A stretch of 36,686 nucleotides of DNA from Promethearchaeota archaeon (GCA_013375485.1 JABXKB010000007.1:1-36686); one strand, 5' to 3'. Counted from the stretch's first letter, positions 15,745-28,206 are shown. A program made the numbers and translations. Notes: generated by a model from the sequence alone, not told the origin.

Positions 15745-17169
15745 TTAAATTTTTGATTTTTTTTCTTCATGTAGCTTTTGAAGAACCTCTTTAACTTGTT
15801 TCAACTTCTCACCATGCAAAGGATACTTATAAATTGCAGCGATTGCAATCCCTAAAGCTACAGCAGGATAAACAAACATCAATGTTCGAAGACCCAATTG
15901 TATTTCTGGAGTTATTACGCCAAAAACCTCCCAATCAGCAATAATAAAAACGGGACCTATGCTTATAAATACTATAATGATGCCTAATCGTAAAAAAAAT
16001 GAATTTACGCCATAATAACTTGCGTCTCTCCGAATGCCTGTATTAATCTCATCTTCATCAATGAAATCTGCCATAATTAAATCTATCATGTACCAAGATC
16101 CTGATAATCCAAGCCCAATAAAGAAAAATACAATCATTGCGATTATTTCCATATTTGGTCCAAGGAACATCAATGGTAAGAGTGTAAAGATCCAAATTGT
16201 CATTGAAATCAGCCAAGTTTTTCTATTACCGATTTTTTGTACGATTGGTTTCCATACGAAGGTGATGAAAATAGCGGATGATAGAAATGTACATCCCAAT
16301 AAAATTGAGATCATAAAAGCATCTTCCATTCCTAAAACTGCTTTTGCATAGAGAGGTACTAAGGTTGGTAATATTCCATACACAAACCAATTTGCAATCT
16401 CTGCTGGAATAAACCATCTAAAAGATTTACTTTTCATACACATTTTAATAGATGTTAGAAAACCAGGGGCATTCTTATAATCCTGTTTGAATTCTGCTTT
16501 TTCTCGAGGGGCAAATTTTATAAAAAAACCTCCTATTAAAATAATGATAATAGCCAAAACGATTCCAAAAATTTGATATTCTCCTAATGCAATATCTTTC
16601 TCCGCTGAAGAAGTAGGAGCGTAGTTATTAATAAATAAACTTGGTAAAATAAATGCTATAATTAATCCTAAAATGAGAAATACTTGTCTCACATTATTAG
16701 CTTTCGTCCTCTCTTCTTTAGAAATAAAAGTTTCAGGAAATAGTGCCGTTACATTTAGACTAAACATCGAATAGAATAATTCAAAAATTATTATTATGAA
16801 CATAAAATATATGAAATTCCCTAATTGATTTGCTACACCTATAGGAAAAGGTGGTGTGAATAAAAGAAACATTATTATTCCTAAAGGAACTATTGCAATC
16901 ATAATGTATGGCATTCGACGCCCAAATCTGGTGTGTGTTCTATCTGATAAATGACCTATCATAGGGTCATTGAAGGCGTTCCAAACCGCCCATATTATAA
17001 AACCAACTGTAATCAGTGTAATATTAATTTGAACAATCGCAAAATAGAACGTGAATATTAAAAAGGTAAAGGATTGATATGTAGCTTGATCAGCAATTTG
17101 TCCAGTACCATAACTAGCAGCTTTTTTAAATGAATAATCTTCTTTTTTAACCAATTTTTTCTCTGTCAT
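15745..17169 (-). CDS. GPH/MelB-type sugar:cation symporter (MFS)
   Basis: Integral membrane protein of 474 aa with about 12 hydrophobic helices. The N-terminal half has the GPH-family signatures KKAASYGTGQIADQ, NDPMIGHLSDRTHTRFGRRMPYI and, at the start of the second half, a KSFRWFIPAEIANWF block. GPH transporters import glycosides or sugar acids with Na+ or H+. A lacZ-type beta-galactosidase lies 3.7 kb away on the same strand, so galactoside uptake is plausible, though the two are not in one operon. No Shine-Dalgarno site precedes the ATG. Confidence 0.85.
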   Translation of the reverse strand: MTEKKLVKKEDYSFKKAASYGTGQIADQATYQSFTFLIFTFYFAIVQINITLITVGFIIWAVWNAFNDPMIGHLSDRTHTRFGRRMPYIMIAIVPLGIIMFLLFTPPFPIGVANQLGNFIYFMFIIIIFELFYSMFSLNVTALFPETFISKEERTKANNVRQVFLILGLIIAFILPSLFINNYAPTSSAEKDIALGEYQIFGIVLAIIIILIGGFFIKFAPREKAEFKQDYKNAPGFLTSIKMCMKSKSFRWFIPAEIANWFVYGILPTLVPLYAKAVLGMEDAFMISILLGCTFLSSAIFITFVWKPIVQKIGNRKTWLISMTIWIFTLLPLMFLGPNMEIIAMIVFFFIGLGLSGSWYMIDLIMADFIDEDEINTGIRRDASYYGVNSFFLRLGIIIVFISIGPVFIIADWEVFGVITPEIQLGLRTLMFVYPAVALGIAIAAIYKYPLHGEKLKQVKEVLQKLHEEKKSKI

Positions 17170-17318
17170 TTAAAGTTTTTAAATATAATTAAATTGATAC
17201 TAGTTCTTTTTGCTTCCTTATAAAGGTTTAATTTGGACAAACCTAGAAGAAAAATAAATATTATTTTAATCTTTAAAGATTATACTTAAATACAAACTAG
17301 TATAATGTTCTGTTTAAT

Positions 17319-18767
17319 ATGGATTTAGAAAAGCTATTTAAGCCAAAGTCAATGTGTGTTGTAGGTATCAGTAAAAAAAATCCCTTAAGCCCCGGAAGAA
17401 TTGTTTTACTAAAGAATGAATTTGAAATGGAGGTAAAAGTTTATGGAATATATCCTAGCGCTGGAGAAATAGAGGGTATTCAATTATATGAACGATTAGA
17501 CAAACTACCAGACATTCCAGATCTTCTTGTGATTGCAGTAAGTCCTGATGATACTTTAGAATATATCCAAGATTGTGCAGATTTAAAAATTCCAGCAGCC
17601 GTGATAATTGGTGGTGGTTTTGCTGAAATTGGGGGAAAGGGTAAAAAGAGACAAGAGGAGTTAATAAAAATAGCATTTGATAATGACATAGCGGTATTAG
17701 GTCCTAACTGCCTTGGAGTTTATGCTCCGCCCCTCGTAGATACAATCTTTCTACCTACAGAACGTATCACAAAACCCCCAAAAGGTTCTGTAGCATTGAT
17801 AAGCCAGAGTGGGGGAGTGCTTGTTGATCAATTTTTTGTTAAGTTCAATGAAAGAAATATAGGTGTGTCAACTGCAGTATCTATTGGAAATCGTGCCGTT
17901 GTAGATGAAGTAATGTTATTAGAATATTTCAGTCAAGTTGATCCAGAAACATCAAATATAGCTTTTTATTTAGAAGGATTTAAAGAAGGTAAAGCAAGAA
18001 AATTCTTACAGCTAGCAAAACAATCAGAAGATACAGTAATTGTATTTTTTGGAGGAAAAACGAGAGAAGGAAAAGTTGCAACACAATCGCACACCGCAAG
18101 TTTAGCAGGGGATTTTAAAATTATTTATGATGCATTAAGACAACACTATATAATACAACCACATTCTGAAAGAGAGTTGTTGACAAGTTTAAAGGTATTT
18201 GATGTATTATCACAACGAAGAAACCCCTTTGGAGAAAATGTAATAACTAATGGCGATGTAGCAATTGTATCCGTTTCTGGAGGGCATGCAGTACTTGCCT
18301 CGGACATGCTAAAGAAATATGGATTGAATGCTGTTCGATTTTCACCACAAGAAAAAAGAGATCTAAAAGAGCTTATGAATCCAGTTGCTAGAGAAATAGC
18401 ATCGTTTAATAATCCCATTGATTTAACAGGTTCTGTATTAGACACGGATATTGAAAATATAATTCGCTACTTATCAGATTTGGAAAAGATAGAATGTATA
18501 ATATTACTTTTACTTCCTTATCCACCAAATATATCGTTTCAAATTGGAAGAAGGATTGCTAATATTATATCATATAAAAATAAACCAACTGTGTGTTTTG
18601 TTCCATATGTTCCAAAATATTCACTGATAATAGAATCATTAGAACTTGCGAATATTCCTGTGTTTCATTCAATTAAAGAGGCAGTCCAAGCTGTATCAGC
18701 ATTAAAAGAAAGAACAAGGGTAGATAACTTAAAATTAAAAAACTTCTTCTGGAAGGAAAAATCTTAA
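17319..18767 (+). CDS. ADP-forming acyl-CoA synthetase alpha subunit
   Basis: NDP-forming acetyl/acyl-CoA synthetase alpha-type chain of 482 aa. The order is an N-terminal CoA-binding Rossmann domain (LFKPKSMCVVGIS..., KIPAAVIIGGGFAEIGG), a succinyl-CoA-ligase-like flavodoxin domain (GPNCLGVYAPPL, SVALISQSGGVL) and a second ligase domain containing QSHTASLAGDFKI with the phosphorylated His. In archaea this enzyme makes ATP from acyl-CoA plus ADP and phosphate during peptide or sugar fermentation. The required ATP-grasp beta subunit is not adjacent, so it must be encoded elsewhere. A TATA-like element lies ~30 bases before the ATG, suggesting a leaderless transcript. Confidence 0.88.
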   Translation: MDLEKLFKPKSMCVVGISKKNPLSPGRIVLLKNEFEMEVKVYGIYPSAGEIEGIQLYERLDKLPDIPDLLVIAVSPDDTLEYIQDCADLKIPAAVIIGGGFAEIGGKGKKRQEELIKIAFDNDIAVLGPNCLGVYAPPLVDTIFLPTERITKPPKGSVALISQSGGVLVDQFFVKFNERNIGVSTAVSIGNRAVVDEVMLLEYFSQVDPETSNIAFYLEGFKEGKARKFLQLAKQSEDTVIVFFGGKTREGKVATQSHTASLAGDFKIIYDALRQHYIIQPHSERELLTSLKVFDVLSQRRNPFGENVITNGDVAIVSVSGGHAVLASDMLKKYGLNAVRFSPQEKRDLKELMNPVAREIASFNNPIDLTGSVLDTDIENIIRYLSDLEKIECIILLLLPYPPNISFQIGRRIANIISYKNKPTVCFVPYVPKYSLIIESLELANIPVFHSIKEAVQAVSALKERTRVDNLKLKNFFWKEKS

Positions 18768-18777
18768 CTCTTTAAAA

Positions 18778-19593
18778 TTAAGTCACATCTATTATGTGAT
18801 CTAATTCTTTAATAGATTTTTGTACATATTGTACATCTTCAATTAGAAGTTCTATTGCTTTTTGAGGGCATATATCAACACACCGACCACATCCTCTACA
18901 TTCATAATTTATAACAGCGTGGTTATCTATTATCTTTATCGCATCAACGAAACACACTCCTTTAGTACATGTTCCACAGCCAATACATTTGTGAGTAACC
19001 CTAACATTTACTCCCGGTATTTTCTTAATTTTCCGACCAATCTTAGCAGATAAGATTGGAGATACACGCCATAAACAACAACATGGATCGCAATTACAAA
19101 TACTAAGTAGTTTTTCTCCAGGTTTAACACCAAGCCATTGGGCATCTAACCGATTTCTACCAATCATGTGAACCAATCTTGCTTCTTCGCATTTTTTTAA
19201 ATGTAAGAGAGCTTCTTCTTTTGAAACTAACCTTCCTAATTGTGGATTAATACCTATTACAGCATCTCCAAGAAATAGACAACCCAGATCAATTGGATAA
19301 TCTTCACACTTCATGCTTGACCTACAAATGCAGAAATCCATCACCCAATGATGATTAGCTTTCTCAATAAAATATTTTAGTACTTGAGAAGGTAATACAA
19401 TTTCACTGTAGTCACCTAAAGCTTTACCTACTTCAATTATTCTATCTTGAGGAAGATATATTATATCATCATCTCTAAAAAGTAGATAATCAAAAATAAA
19501 ACCAAGAATGGGGAAATTAGTTAATTTGGCAATTAGTTTGATATTTGGAAATGTTTTTTTGAGTAATTTAACAAACCATAAAGGACGAGCCAT
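18778..19593 (-). CDS. Cys-rich ferredoxin-domain protein with extra CNCDPCCC motif
   Basis: Protein of 271 aa. The C-terminal ~80 residues hold two 4Fe-4S motifs (CIGCGTCTKGVC and CRGCGRCVDICP). Upstream are two further cysteine groups, FCICRSSMKCEDYPIDLGC near residue 87 and CNCDPCCC near residue 167, plus DAQWLGVKPGEKLLSI between the groups. This layout is that of a widespread but poorly characterised 4Fe-4S protein type; the extra clusters may bind another Fe-S centre or metal. No membrane segment. A GGTG site precedes the ATG by five bases. It converges on the acyl-CoA synthetase gene, and a redox role is inferred only from the clusters. Confidence 0.8.
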   Translation of the reverse strand: MARPLWFVKLLKKTFPNIKLIAKLTNFPILGFIFDYLLFRDDDIIYLPQDRIIEVGKALGDYSEIVLPSQVLKYFIEKANHHWVMDFCICRSSMKCEDYPIDLGCLFLGDAVIGINPQLGRLVSKEEALLHLKKCEEARLVHMIGRNRLDAQWLGVKPGEKLLSICNCDPCCCLWRVSPILSAKIGRKIKKIPGVNVRVTHKCIGCGTCTKGVCFVDAIKIIDNHAVINYECRGCGRCVDICPQKAIELLIEDVQYVQKSIKELDHIIDVT

Positions 19594-19688
19594 TCAAACA
19601 CCAATTTCTTAGAAATATTAATTAAATATAATTTTAAGTTAAATTTTATTTAATAATCTTGCTAAATTTGAGGTAAAGAGACTAGTTA

Positions 19689-20579
19689 TTATTCAATAGC
19701 TTCAAGTGCTGCTTGTTTTTGAGCTAATAGAAATCCACTTATTAATATGAGCATAACGCCAATAATAATATAGACTATAGATAAGAAGTTTGGAGGATTT
19801 TTCAAATATACAACAAAATAGAGAAAAATTGGTACAATTTGGATAGGTATTTGCTGAATTGGGCTGATTTTACTAGCATCTCCATATTTAAACGCTTCTT
19901 GAACGAAAAAAACACCAAGAAAACTAGTAGGTACTACTATTATTAAAGAAATGATAAATATAATTATCTCTGCTAACTCCGCGTTACCACTGAACACCAT
20001 TCCCATCGAAATTGTAAACGGCTGAAGCCATATATTACCAATCGCAAAGGGAAGTCCCGCTGAAAATGCCAAGAATACAACTTTTTGGTATTTTTTTCCT
20101 GCCATACGACATCCCATCCATAAAATGCTTAGAATTGTTGTAAGAATTGTAATTCTTATGGTGAAGTAAATATCATAAAAAATATTCAATTCGCCTGAAA
20201 TTGATAATTCACTTAATGCAATTAGAAAAATAGCGATAATAATTAATGCAATTCCAAATATTTCTGATTTTTTTAAGTGTTCTCCAAGTATTTTAATCGA
20301 ACCAATCACAAGAACAATCATTCCCATTGCTGCTAAACCAGGTACTAATGCACCCCCTATGAAAACTTGAGCAGAAAGAAAAAAAATTGCACTAAAAACC
20401 ATTATGAAAATAAATCCTAAAATCCAAAGGGGACTTTTAAACAGAGTCCTAATAAACTTTTCATCTCGATTTTCTTTTGGAATTTCATTCACTACTTTTT
20501 TCTGAAAAATAACTCCAATACTATTAATAACGCCGCCTAAGATTGCTAAGATTACACCAGTAAAATAAGTATTTGCCAT
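19689..20579 (-). CDS. DMT-superfamily permease
   Basis: Integral membrane protein of 296 aa with about nine or ten hydrophobic helices. The start (GVILAILGGVINSIGVIFQKKVV) and the AMGMIVLVIGSIKILGEHLKKSEIFGIALIIIAI hairpin fit drug/metabolite-type (EamA/NIPA-like) transporters. The substrate is unknown; NIPA-type Mg2+ transport is one option. GTGAT lies three bases before the ATG. It is on the same strand as lacZ but separated by a decayed gene fragment, so an operon is doubtful. Confidence 0.7.
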   Translation of the reverse strand: MANTYFTGVILAILGGVINSIGVIFQKKVVNEIPKENRDEKFIRTLFKSPLWILGFIFIMVFSAIFFLSAQVFIGGALVPGLAAMGMIVLVIGSIKILGEHLKKSEIFGIALIIIAIFLIALSELSISGELNIFYDIYFTIRITILTTILSILWMGCRMAGKKYQKVVFLAFSAGLPFAIGNIWLQPFTISMGMVFSGNAELAEIIIFIISLIIVVPTSFLGVFFVQEAFKYGDASKISPIQQIPIQIVPIFLYFVVYLKNPPNFLSIVYIIIGVMLILISGFLLAQKQAALEAIE

Positions 20580-20685
20580 AATATCACTCGTTAATAATTA
20601 ATGAATCTAATAAATCGATAATCTGAAAATTAAAAGTAATTCAAAATTTAATAACCTTCTTTAATGGTTATTAATATAATGGTGG

Positions 20686-20897
20686 TTATTTCTGAGCTAT
20701 AGCATTAAAATCTCCCATGTCTTTAGTATATCCTCTTAGGAGAAATGCATAGCTATCTGTAACTCCTCCTTTCAAGAGATGTTTCTTATGAATTGCTGCA
20801 ATTGCTGGGAAATCACCCTTTACTTCTTGTTATCTATAGTCAATGTTAAATAAAATAAATTCTCGATGAGGTAATTCATGATTATGTGTCGCTGATT

Positions 20898-20898
<1 letters not shown>
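20686..20898 (-). pseudogene. Decayed C-terminal fragment of a second GH2 beta-galactosidase
   Basis: Directly after the lacZ stop, the minus strand reads about 70 codons (HNHELPHREFILFNIDYR, stop, QEVKGDFPAIAAIHKK..., SYAFLLRGYTKDMGDFNAIAQK, stop). They align without gaps to the last ~66 residues of the neighbouring lacZ product (for example NIDY, SYxFLLRxYxKxMGxFNxI), with about 45% identity by eye. One internal TAA (20832-20830) and the absence of any start mark it as a pseudogene. It is most simply the tail of a tandem lacZ paralog whose body was deleted. The remaining ~100 bases to the permease gene look like AT-rich upstream sequence. Confidence 0.8.
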
Positions 20899-24101
<3,203 letters not shown>

Positions 24102-24205
24102 TTAAAGTCAATAAATTAAACAAAAACAATAAAGTTTATACTTTTAAATAAAAATAAAGTTAAATTAAATTTAAGAGATATTTCTAAATTCTATAATGAT
24201 ACCTT

Positions 24206-25168
24206 ATGAAAGTAAATATTGAATTGTTAAAAGAATTTGAAAAAACGCTTGATACTATCCATCCAGAAAGAGGAAAAATACCAATTAAAATACTTGGTTT
24301 TGGAGAAATTAGCTTAGTGTTTGAAATTCTTAATGATCCCGCACATTTGGCTTACAAGAGAATCCCTATTTTCGATAACAAGAAGCAAGTTAAAAGACAT
24401 ATTTGGGCTTATAATGAATATTGTAAAATTTTAAGTGAAGATATTGGGTTAAATCTTCCCGAACATGAAGCAATCTGGTTTAGAGATCATAAAGGACAAA
24501 TTCAATTTTATTGTATTCAAAAAAAGATTGATCCTCAAGCTGTTGGGAATAAGGTTATTCAACATATATCCGATGAGGAAATTGAAAACTTAATAATCCT
24601 AACTATGAGAGAATTAAAGAAAGTATGGACATTTAATAGGGAAAATAAGATTTTCGATGTTGGTCTAGACGGGCAAATCTCAAATTTTGTTGTTATTGAT
24701 TATGATCATAATAATCCAGAGATAAGTAACTCCTCAAAATTATTTTATTTAGATACGAGTACTCCACTTTTTCGAAAAAATAATATTGAAGCTATGGAAG
24801 CTGAATTGTTCTTAAAAAGTGCTCCATCATTCTTGAGGTTTTTATTAAAAGCGTTGTTTGTGCAAGAAGTTGTAGATCGATATTACGATTGGAGATTGGT
24901 GACAATTGATTTAATTGCCAATTTTTTCAAAGAACAGAAACCTGAAATTATCCCTAGGCTAATTAGGAGGATAAATAGATTTTTTAAAGAGGAAGCTAAT
25001 GAATTTGAGATAGAACCTATCAAATTTGAAGAAGTGTATAAATATTATAAAAGTGATAAAATGATTTGGGTTGTTTTTCAAAATGCTAGACGATTTGATA
25101 GATATCTAAAAACTAAATTATTAAAGAAAAAATATGACTTCTATCTTCCAGAAAAAATTAAAAGATAA
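24206..25168 (+). CDS. Kinase-like protein (DUF6206-like)
   Basis: Protein of 320 aa with a protein-kinase/aminoglycoside-phosphotransferase-like layout. It has a Gly-containing loop region (ILGFGEISLVFEI), a candidate ATP-binding Lys in AYKRIPIF, a catalytic-loop-like DVGLDGQISNFVVID (Asp followed by Asn) and a DFG-equivalent YLDTSTP. It lacks a classic HRD motif. The C-terminal third is helical. The function is unknown; it may phosphorylate a small molecule or be a pseudokinase. DUF6206 membership is a recollection of similar sequences and should be checked. It is divergent from lacZ with a 116-base shared promoter region and probably leaderless. Confidence 0.6.
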   Translation: MKVNIELLKEFEKTLDTIHPERGKIPIKILGFGEISLVFEILNDPAHLAYKRIPIFDNKKQVKRHIWAYNEYCKILSEDIGLNLPEHEAIWFRDHKGQIQFYCIQKKIDPQAVGNKVIQHISDEEIENLIILTMRELKKVWTFNRENKIFDVGLDGQISNFVVIDYDHNNPEISNSSKLFYLDTSTPLFRKNNIEAMEAELFLKSAPSFLRFLLKALFVQEVVDRYYDWRLVTIDLIANFFKEQKPEIIPRLIRRINRFFKEEANEFEIEPIKFEEVYKYYKSDKMIWVVFQNARRFDRYLKTKLLKKKYDFYLPEKIKR

Positions 25169-25182
25169 TATAATGGAAGGAT

Positions 25183-25341
25183 TTACTTTTCTTTCTTTTT
25201 TTGAGCAGAAATCTTTTTATCTCTAGGTGATTCAGAACAGAACACGTGCATGGTTGTAGGCTCAATCGGGTCAAACTCTTATATTTTAGCCACTCCAGTA
25301 AAGTTTTTTTCACATTCTTGATATTTAACTATAGTTATTTT
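25183..25341 (-). pseudogene. Decayed small zinc-ribbon gene
   Basis: In the 298-base gap, the minus strand encodes ITIVKYQECEKNFTGVAKI, then TAA, then EFDPIEPTTMHVFCSESPRDKK and a lysine-rich end before a TAA at 25185-25183. The pattern is that of a small two-knuckle zinc ribbon (CxxC...CxxC), with the first Cys changed to Tyr (YQEC) and the last pair changed to CSES. There is an in-frame stop and no clear start codon. Nothing else is recognised in the gap beyond AT-rich upstream sequence of the dehydrogenase gene. Confidence 0.55.
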
Positions 25342-25466
25342 CTATCATCATTAAGATTTTTTAATTAAAAATTAGGTTTAATTTTAATAAATATTGATAA
25401 TAACAAAAATACAAACATTTTAAATTCATAAAAAAAATCAAATATTCAATATTACCGGAAATAGAT

Positions 25467-26600
25467 ATGATTTATAAACCTAAGATATTTTTCACCTCGA
25501 ATGTTTTTTCTGCGAGTGAAATAGGATCTAATGAGAAAGTCTCAGAAAATTATCGTAATACGATTAAAGATTTATGGTATCAATTAGATCAGATATCGAA
25601 ATTAAAATTCTTCAATGGGAGATTTCCCACAGAGGAGCAACTTAAAAAAGATGTAGAAATATTCAATCCTGATATTCTAGGGTGTCATTTAAGTCACTTA
25701 ATATCCTCAAAAATATTAAAAAACTCAGAAATATTTGCAATTTCTACTTCAACAGCAGGATATAATCATATTCAAAGAACTGAAGAAGACAATATTTTAA
25801 TTACGCACACTCCCAGTGTTCTTCACGAGACTGTGGCAGATTACACGATTGCGGTAATTATGGCAAATTTAAGGAATTTAATTGATCTTCATAATTATGT
25901 ATGGAATGAACAATGGACTACTGATAATAAATGGGATTTAGATCAATCTCTTTCCTCGGTATTTACTGATAAAACTCTCGGTATTGTAGGATTGGGTGAA
26001 ATTGGGAAGGAACTAGTAAAACGATTATATCCATGGGGTGTTAAAATTCTATATCATGATATTAAACAAATAAACGAAATTGAGAAAAAATTTCCTTTAA
26101 TTGAATTTAAAGGAGATATTAAAGATATTTTTAGAGAATCAGACATAATAAGTTTGCATATTCCTTTAAATAAATATACAGAAAATTTAGTAAATCGAAA
26201 TCTGTTAAAGTTAATGAAAAGAGGAGCATTGCTTATTAATACTGCGCGGGGAGGTGTTTTAGATTTAGAAGCTCTATTAGATATGTTAGAAAATAAAGAA
26301 ATACAAATTAATATTGCTTTTGATGTATTTCCAATAGAACCTATTGAATCTAAAACTCTTAAAAGGTTAAAAAATATAAAAAAGAGACAACCAGACATTA
26401 GAATGATTTTAATTCCACATAATGCCTCTGCTGATGCAAATACCAGAGCTAAAATGAATATTCTTTTTTTAGAAGATATAATTAAGATTATAAGATCTTC
26501 CTCCTTAGAAGATTTGAAAGAAATTCACATCATTCCTGAACATAAAAAACAACTAACAGAAAAAAAATGGAGAATTTTTAATTACTGGAGAAAAAAATGA
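25467..26600 (+). CDS. D-2-hydroxyacid dehydrogenase
   Basis: NAD(P)-dependent D-isomer-specific 2-hydroxyacid dehydrogenase of 377 aa. The Rossmann motif is LGIVGLGEIGKEL. The catalytic set is the Arg in INTARGGVLD, the Glu region in FDVFPIEPIES and the His in LIPHNASAD. It interconverts 2-oxoacids and D-2-hydroxyacids; glyoxylate/hydroxypyruvate- or phosphoglycerate-type substrates are possible, but there is no ACT domain. It is first in a coupled operon: its TGA overlaps the ATG of thpR (ATGA), and the HAD gene follows. Confidence 0.88.
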   Translation: MIYKPKIFFTSNVFSASEIGSNEKVSENYRNTIKDLWYQLDQISKLKFFNGRFPTEEQLKKDVEIFNPDILGCHLSHLISSKILKNSEIFAISTSTAGYNHIQRTEEDNILITHTPSVLHETVADYTIAVIMANLRNLIDLHNYVWNEQWTTDNKWDLDQSLSSVFTDKTLGIVGLGEIGKELVKRLYPWGVKILYHDIKQINEIEKKFPLIEFKGDIKDIFRESDIISLHIPLNKYTENLVNRNLLKLMKRGALLINTARGGVLDLEALLDMLENKEIQINIAFDVFPIEPIESKTLKRLKNIKKRQPDIRMILIPHNASADANTRAKMNILFLEDIIKIIRSSSLEDLKEIHIIPEHKKQLTEKKWRIFNYWRKK

Positions 26601-27175
26601 AAATGATAAGATCTTTTATAGCTATTGAGTTGAAAGATAAAGGAACAATTGAAAAAATTATCTCATTCACTCAAAGATTAACGCAAAATCAGCCAAAGAT
26701 TAAACTTGTCGAACCCGTAAATCTTCATATGACCATGAAATTTTTAGGAAATATCCCCGAAACTCAAGCACCTAAAATTTACTCAATTTTACAAGAAGAA
26801 ATTAATGACAAATTATTTCCTGGTAAAAATTTTGAATATATCTTAAAGGGAGTTGGTCAATTTAATAAATTTTCTGTTCTTTGGATAAAACTTCTTGGAA
26901 ATATTCAATTTTTACAGAACATTAAAGATTCTTTAGAAGATTTCCTCTTTAATAAACTAAAAATAGAACGTGATAAAAGAACTAAATTTAAGCCTCATCT
27001 GACAATTGGTAGACTTAAAAAAGATAAAATAAATTATAAAACTTTTGATACACTTAAGAATTTAATTACTGAGAATAAAGATTTGGAGTTTGGAGTTTTT
27101 ACTATTAATCAAGTAAAATTGAAGAAATCTCAACTCACTAGTAAGGGTCCAATTTATACAGATCTGAAATATTAA
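26597..27175 (+). CDS. thpR: RNA 2',3'-cyclic phosphodiesterase (2H family)
   Basis: ThpR/LigT-type 2H phosphoesterase of 192 aa. Both HxT motifs are present, HMTMKFLG near residue 47 and HLTIGRLK near 133, the second from the KFKPHLTIGR block typical of the family. It opens 2',3'-cyclic phosphates on RNA; bacterial members can also ligate tRNA halves in vitro. ATG 26597 overlaps the upstream stop by four bases. The ATG two codons later (MIRSFIAIEL) matches the usual family start, and a GGAGA site precedes both. Confidence 0.88.
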   Translation: MKMIRSFIAIELKDKGTIEKIISFTQRLTQNQPKIKLVEPVNLHMTMKFLGNIPETQAPKIYSILQEEINDKLFPGKNFEYILKGVGQFNKFSVLWIKLLGNIQFLQNIKDSLEDFLFNKLKIERDKRTKFKPHLTIGRLKKDKINYKTFDTLKNLITENKDLEFGVFTINQVKLKKSQLTSKGPIYTDLKY

Positions 27176-27868
27176 ATGCAAAAGAAAAAATCTATTAAAG
27201 CAATTGTTTGGGATCTAGATGGTACAATAATTCATTTTAAAATCGATTATCTAAGAGCACGGAAGACAGCTATAGAAATCTTAAAAAAATATGCAGTTCC
27301 TAAACAACTCCTTACTGTTAATATTTCTATTTTGGAAAATATGAAATTTGCCAGAGAGCATTTTGAAAAAGAAGGTTTACATCAGAAAAAAATAAATGAA
27401 ATAATAGAAGAAGTAGATATTGAGATTATTAAGATAGAATATGAAGCTGCCATAAACGCTATAATGATTGATGGAATAGATCAAGTATTAGAATTCGCGA
27501 AGAAGAAAAATCTAAAACAAGCAATTTTTACTTTTAATACAAAAAAAAATGCTGAACTTTCTCTCAAAAATGTGAATCTATTACATTATTTTAATTTAAT
27601 TGTTGGAAGAGATAATGTCACCAATTTAAAACCCCATCCAGAGCATTTAATTTATATATGTAAACAGTTAAACATAAAATCCGACGAAATTTTAATAATT
27701 GGAGATAATATCCGCGATATTGAGGCTGCTATCAATATAGGTGCTCATTCTATAGCACTGCATACCAAATTAGCTAAAGTTGAAACCCTCCAAATAGCAG
27801 ATAAAATAGTTAAAGAAAATGAAATACCATTAAAATTAATAGAAGAAATTGAAAAACTTATAAATTAA
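27176..27868 (+). CDS. HAD-superfamily phosphatase
   Basis: HAD hydrolase of 230 aa, phosphoglycolate-phosphatase-like. Motif I is VWDLDGTII with the nucleophile Asp, motif II is IFTFNTKKN, the Lys is in LKPHPEHL and motif IV is IIGDNIRDIEAA. A helical cap lies between motifs I and II. The substrate is unknown. Its ATG follows the thpR stop with no gap (TAAATG), so it is translationally coupled as the third gene of the operon. Confidence 0.85.
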   Translation: MQKKKSIKAIVWDLDGTIIHFKIDYLRARKTAIEILKKYAVPKQLLTVNISILENMKFAREHFEKEGLHQKKINEIIEEVDIEIIKIEYEAAINAIMIDGIDQVLEFAKKKNLKQAIFTFNTKKNAELSLKNVNLLHYFNLIVGRDNVTNLKPHPEHLIYICKQLNIKSDEILIIGDNIRDIEAAINIGAHSIALHTKLAKVETLQIADKIVKENEIPLKLIEEIEKLIN

Positions 27869-27951
27869 AAAAAAATTATTAATAAAATATCAATAAAATA
27901 TCCACAAAATCTATTATTGTATAATTACATATAAGGGATTAAAATAAAATA

Positions 27952-28206
27952 ATGAAAGTAGAATTTCTTTTGGATGTTCTAAAACCTCATCAACCTGATT
28001 CATATATTGTGGCTAAAGAATTAATGAAAATTACTGGGGTATCAAGAGTTAGCATTAGAGTTGATGAATTAGATCAAAAAACAGCTTCTTTACATATTCA
28101 CATTGTGGGGAACAATCTCTCCCTTGAAGAAATAACTGAAACACTTGGAACGAATAATTGCGCTTTGCACAGTGTAGATGAGGTTATTTGTGAAGAAATG
28201 GATTAA
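27952..28206 (+). CDS. DUF211 family protein
   Basis: Protein of 84 aa. LLDVLKPHQPDSYIVAKEL, GVSRVSIRVDELDQ, LHIHIVGNNLSLEEI and a C-terminal ALHSVDEVI match the compact ferredoxin-like DUF211 family found in many archaea. The molecular function is unknown. A TATA-like ACATATAA lies about 22 bases before the ATG, so the transcript is probably leaderless. Confidence 0.85.
   Translation: MKVEFLLDVLKPHQPDSYIVAKELMKITGVSRVSIRVDELDQKTASLHIHIVGNNLSLEEITETLGTNNCALHSVDEVICEEMD

Noticed and set aside
20830-20832. Internal stop in the lacZ-like fragment considered as recoding.
   Set aside because: It is TAA, not TGA, and the fragment has no start, so decay is the simpler explanation.
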